Source: Chloroflexota bacterium (GTDB taxonomy: Bacteria > Chloroflexota > Limnocylindria > Limnocylindrales > CSP1-4). From it: a DNA stretch of 5,099 nucleotides. Below are positions 5,037-5,099 of the stretch, in pieces. Made by a program: the position numbers and the translations under genes. The DNA lies in contig JAJYMP010000279.1 in NCBI GenBank assembly GCA_021786915.1, positions 1 to 5,099 on the forward strand, given 5' to 3'. A model generated the notes under the pieces. It was not told where the DNA came from. It saw only the letters and a list, made by a program, of their open reading frames with translations, and searched no databases. Numbering within the stretch: the stretch's first letter is position 1; each line of letters opens with the position of its first letter.

Positions 5037-5099
5037 GTGGATCTCTACTGGATCGAGCCGTTCCTGGCAGTAACCAGCCGTCCGCGCGGCGGCGACTGG
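5037..5099 (+). CDS. 5' end of a tyrosine/dual-specificity phosphatase-like gene (partial)
   Basis: The last 21 codons of the window form one open frame from GTG 5037, reading VDLYWIEPFLAVTSRPRGGD and then W, and it runs off the edge. The combination of YWI near the N-terminus with RPRGGDW about 15 residues later matches my memory of the start of bacterial dual-specificity/tyrosine phosphatase-like proteins, where this leads into a WL-x-E-E/D segment and a later CxxGxxRS/T phosphate-binding loop. That loop lies beyond the window, so the catalytic call cannot be tested here. TTG 5031 is an alternative start, two codons longer, with GAGGGA 9 bases upstream. The gene follows a 201-base spacer with hairpins and its own candidate promoter, so it is probably a separate transcription unit from the peptidase. 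Confidence 0.5.
   Translation, partial: MDLYWIEPFLAVTSRPRGGDW

Overview
The window is a GC-rich (roughly 70% by eye) stretch of bacterial chromosome with strong G/C preference at third codon positions, Shine-Dalgarno-led ATG starts and short intergenic gaps. Composition and protein style (many small polytopic membrane proteins, a secreted HEYTH metallopeptidase) suggest a high-GC Chloroflexota or Actinomycetota lineage, perhaps from a metagenome. That placement is an inference, since no phylogenetic marker is present. I see no rRNA, tRNA, CRISPR array, transposase or phage gene.

Layout. Bases 1-41 are probably the 3' tail of an upstream plus-strand gene. Two tandem plus-strand genes follow (70-768 and 783-1655, 14 bp apart), each encoding a polytopic membrane protein and each with its own ribosome-binding site. 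A short minus-strand gene (1688-2107) for a four-helix membrane protein converges on them, its stop 32 bp from theirs. Bases 2108-2745 contain no confident intact gene. Their right half holds what looks like a broken coding sequence with a one-base frameshift near 2504 (best part 2398-2603), then a dubious 48-codon ORF and a GC-rich hairpin.

From 2746 a plus-strand pair follows: a six-helix membrane protein (2746-3534), overlapping by ATGA a secreted or membrane-anchored zinc metallopeptidase (3531-4835). This is the best-supported functional unit in the window. The overlap implies translational coupling, and the peptidase has the HExxH motif plus a downstream glutamate, as in gluzincins.

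The right end (4836-5099) is a regulatory-looking spacer. It has a possible 24-residue ORF starting in the peptidase stop codon, a perfect 9-bp inverted repeat around its stop, two GGCC-type hairpins and a perfect TTGACA hexamer. It ends in the first 21 codons of a gene that resembles the N-terminus of bacterial dual-specificity/tyrosine phosphatase-like proteins.

No complete pathway can be read from these genes. Four of the five intact genes encode uncharacterised integral membrane proteins and the fifth an exported peptidase, so the common theme is the cell envelope. The least explained stretch is 2108-2745.
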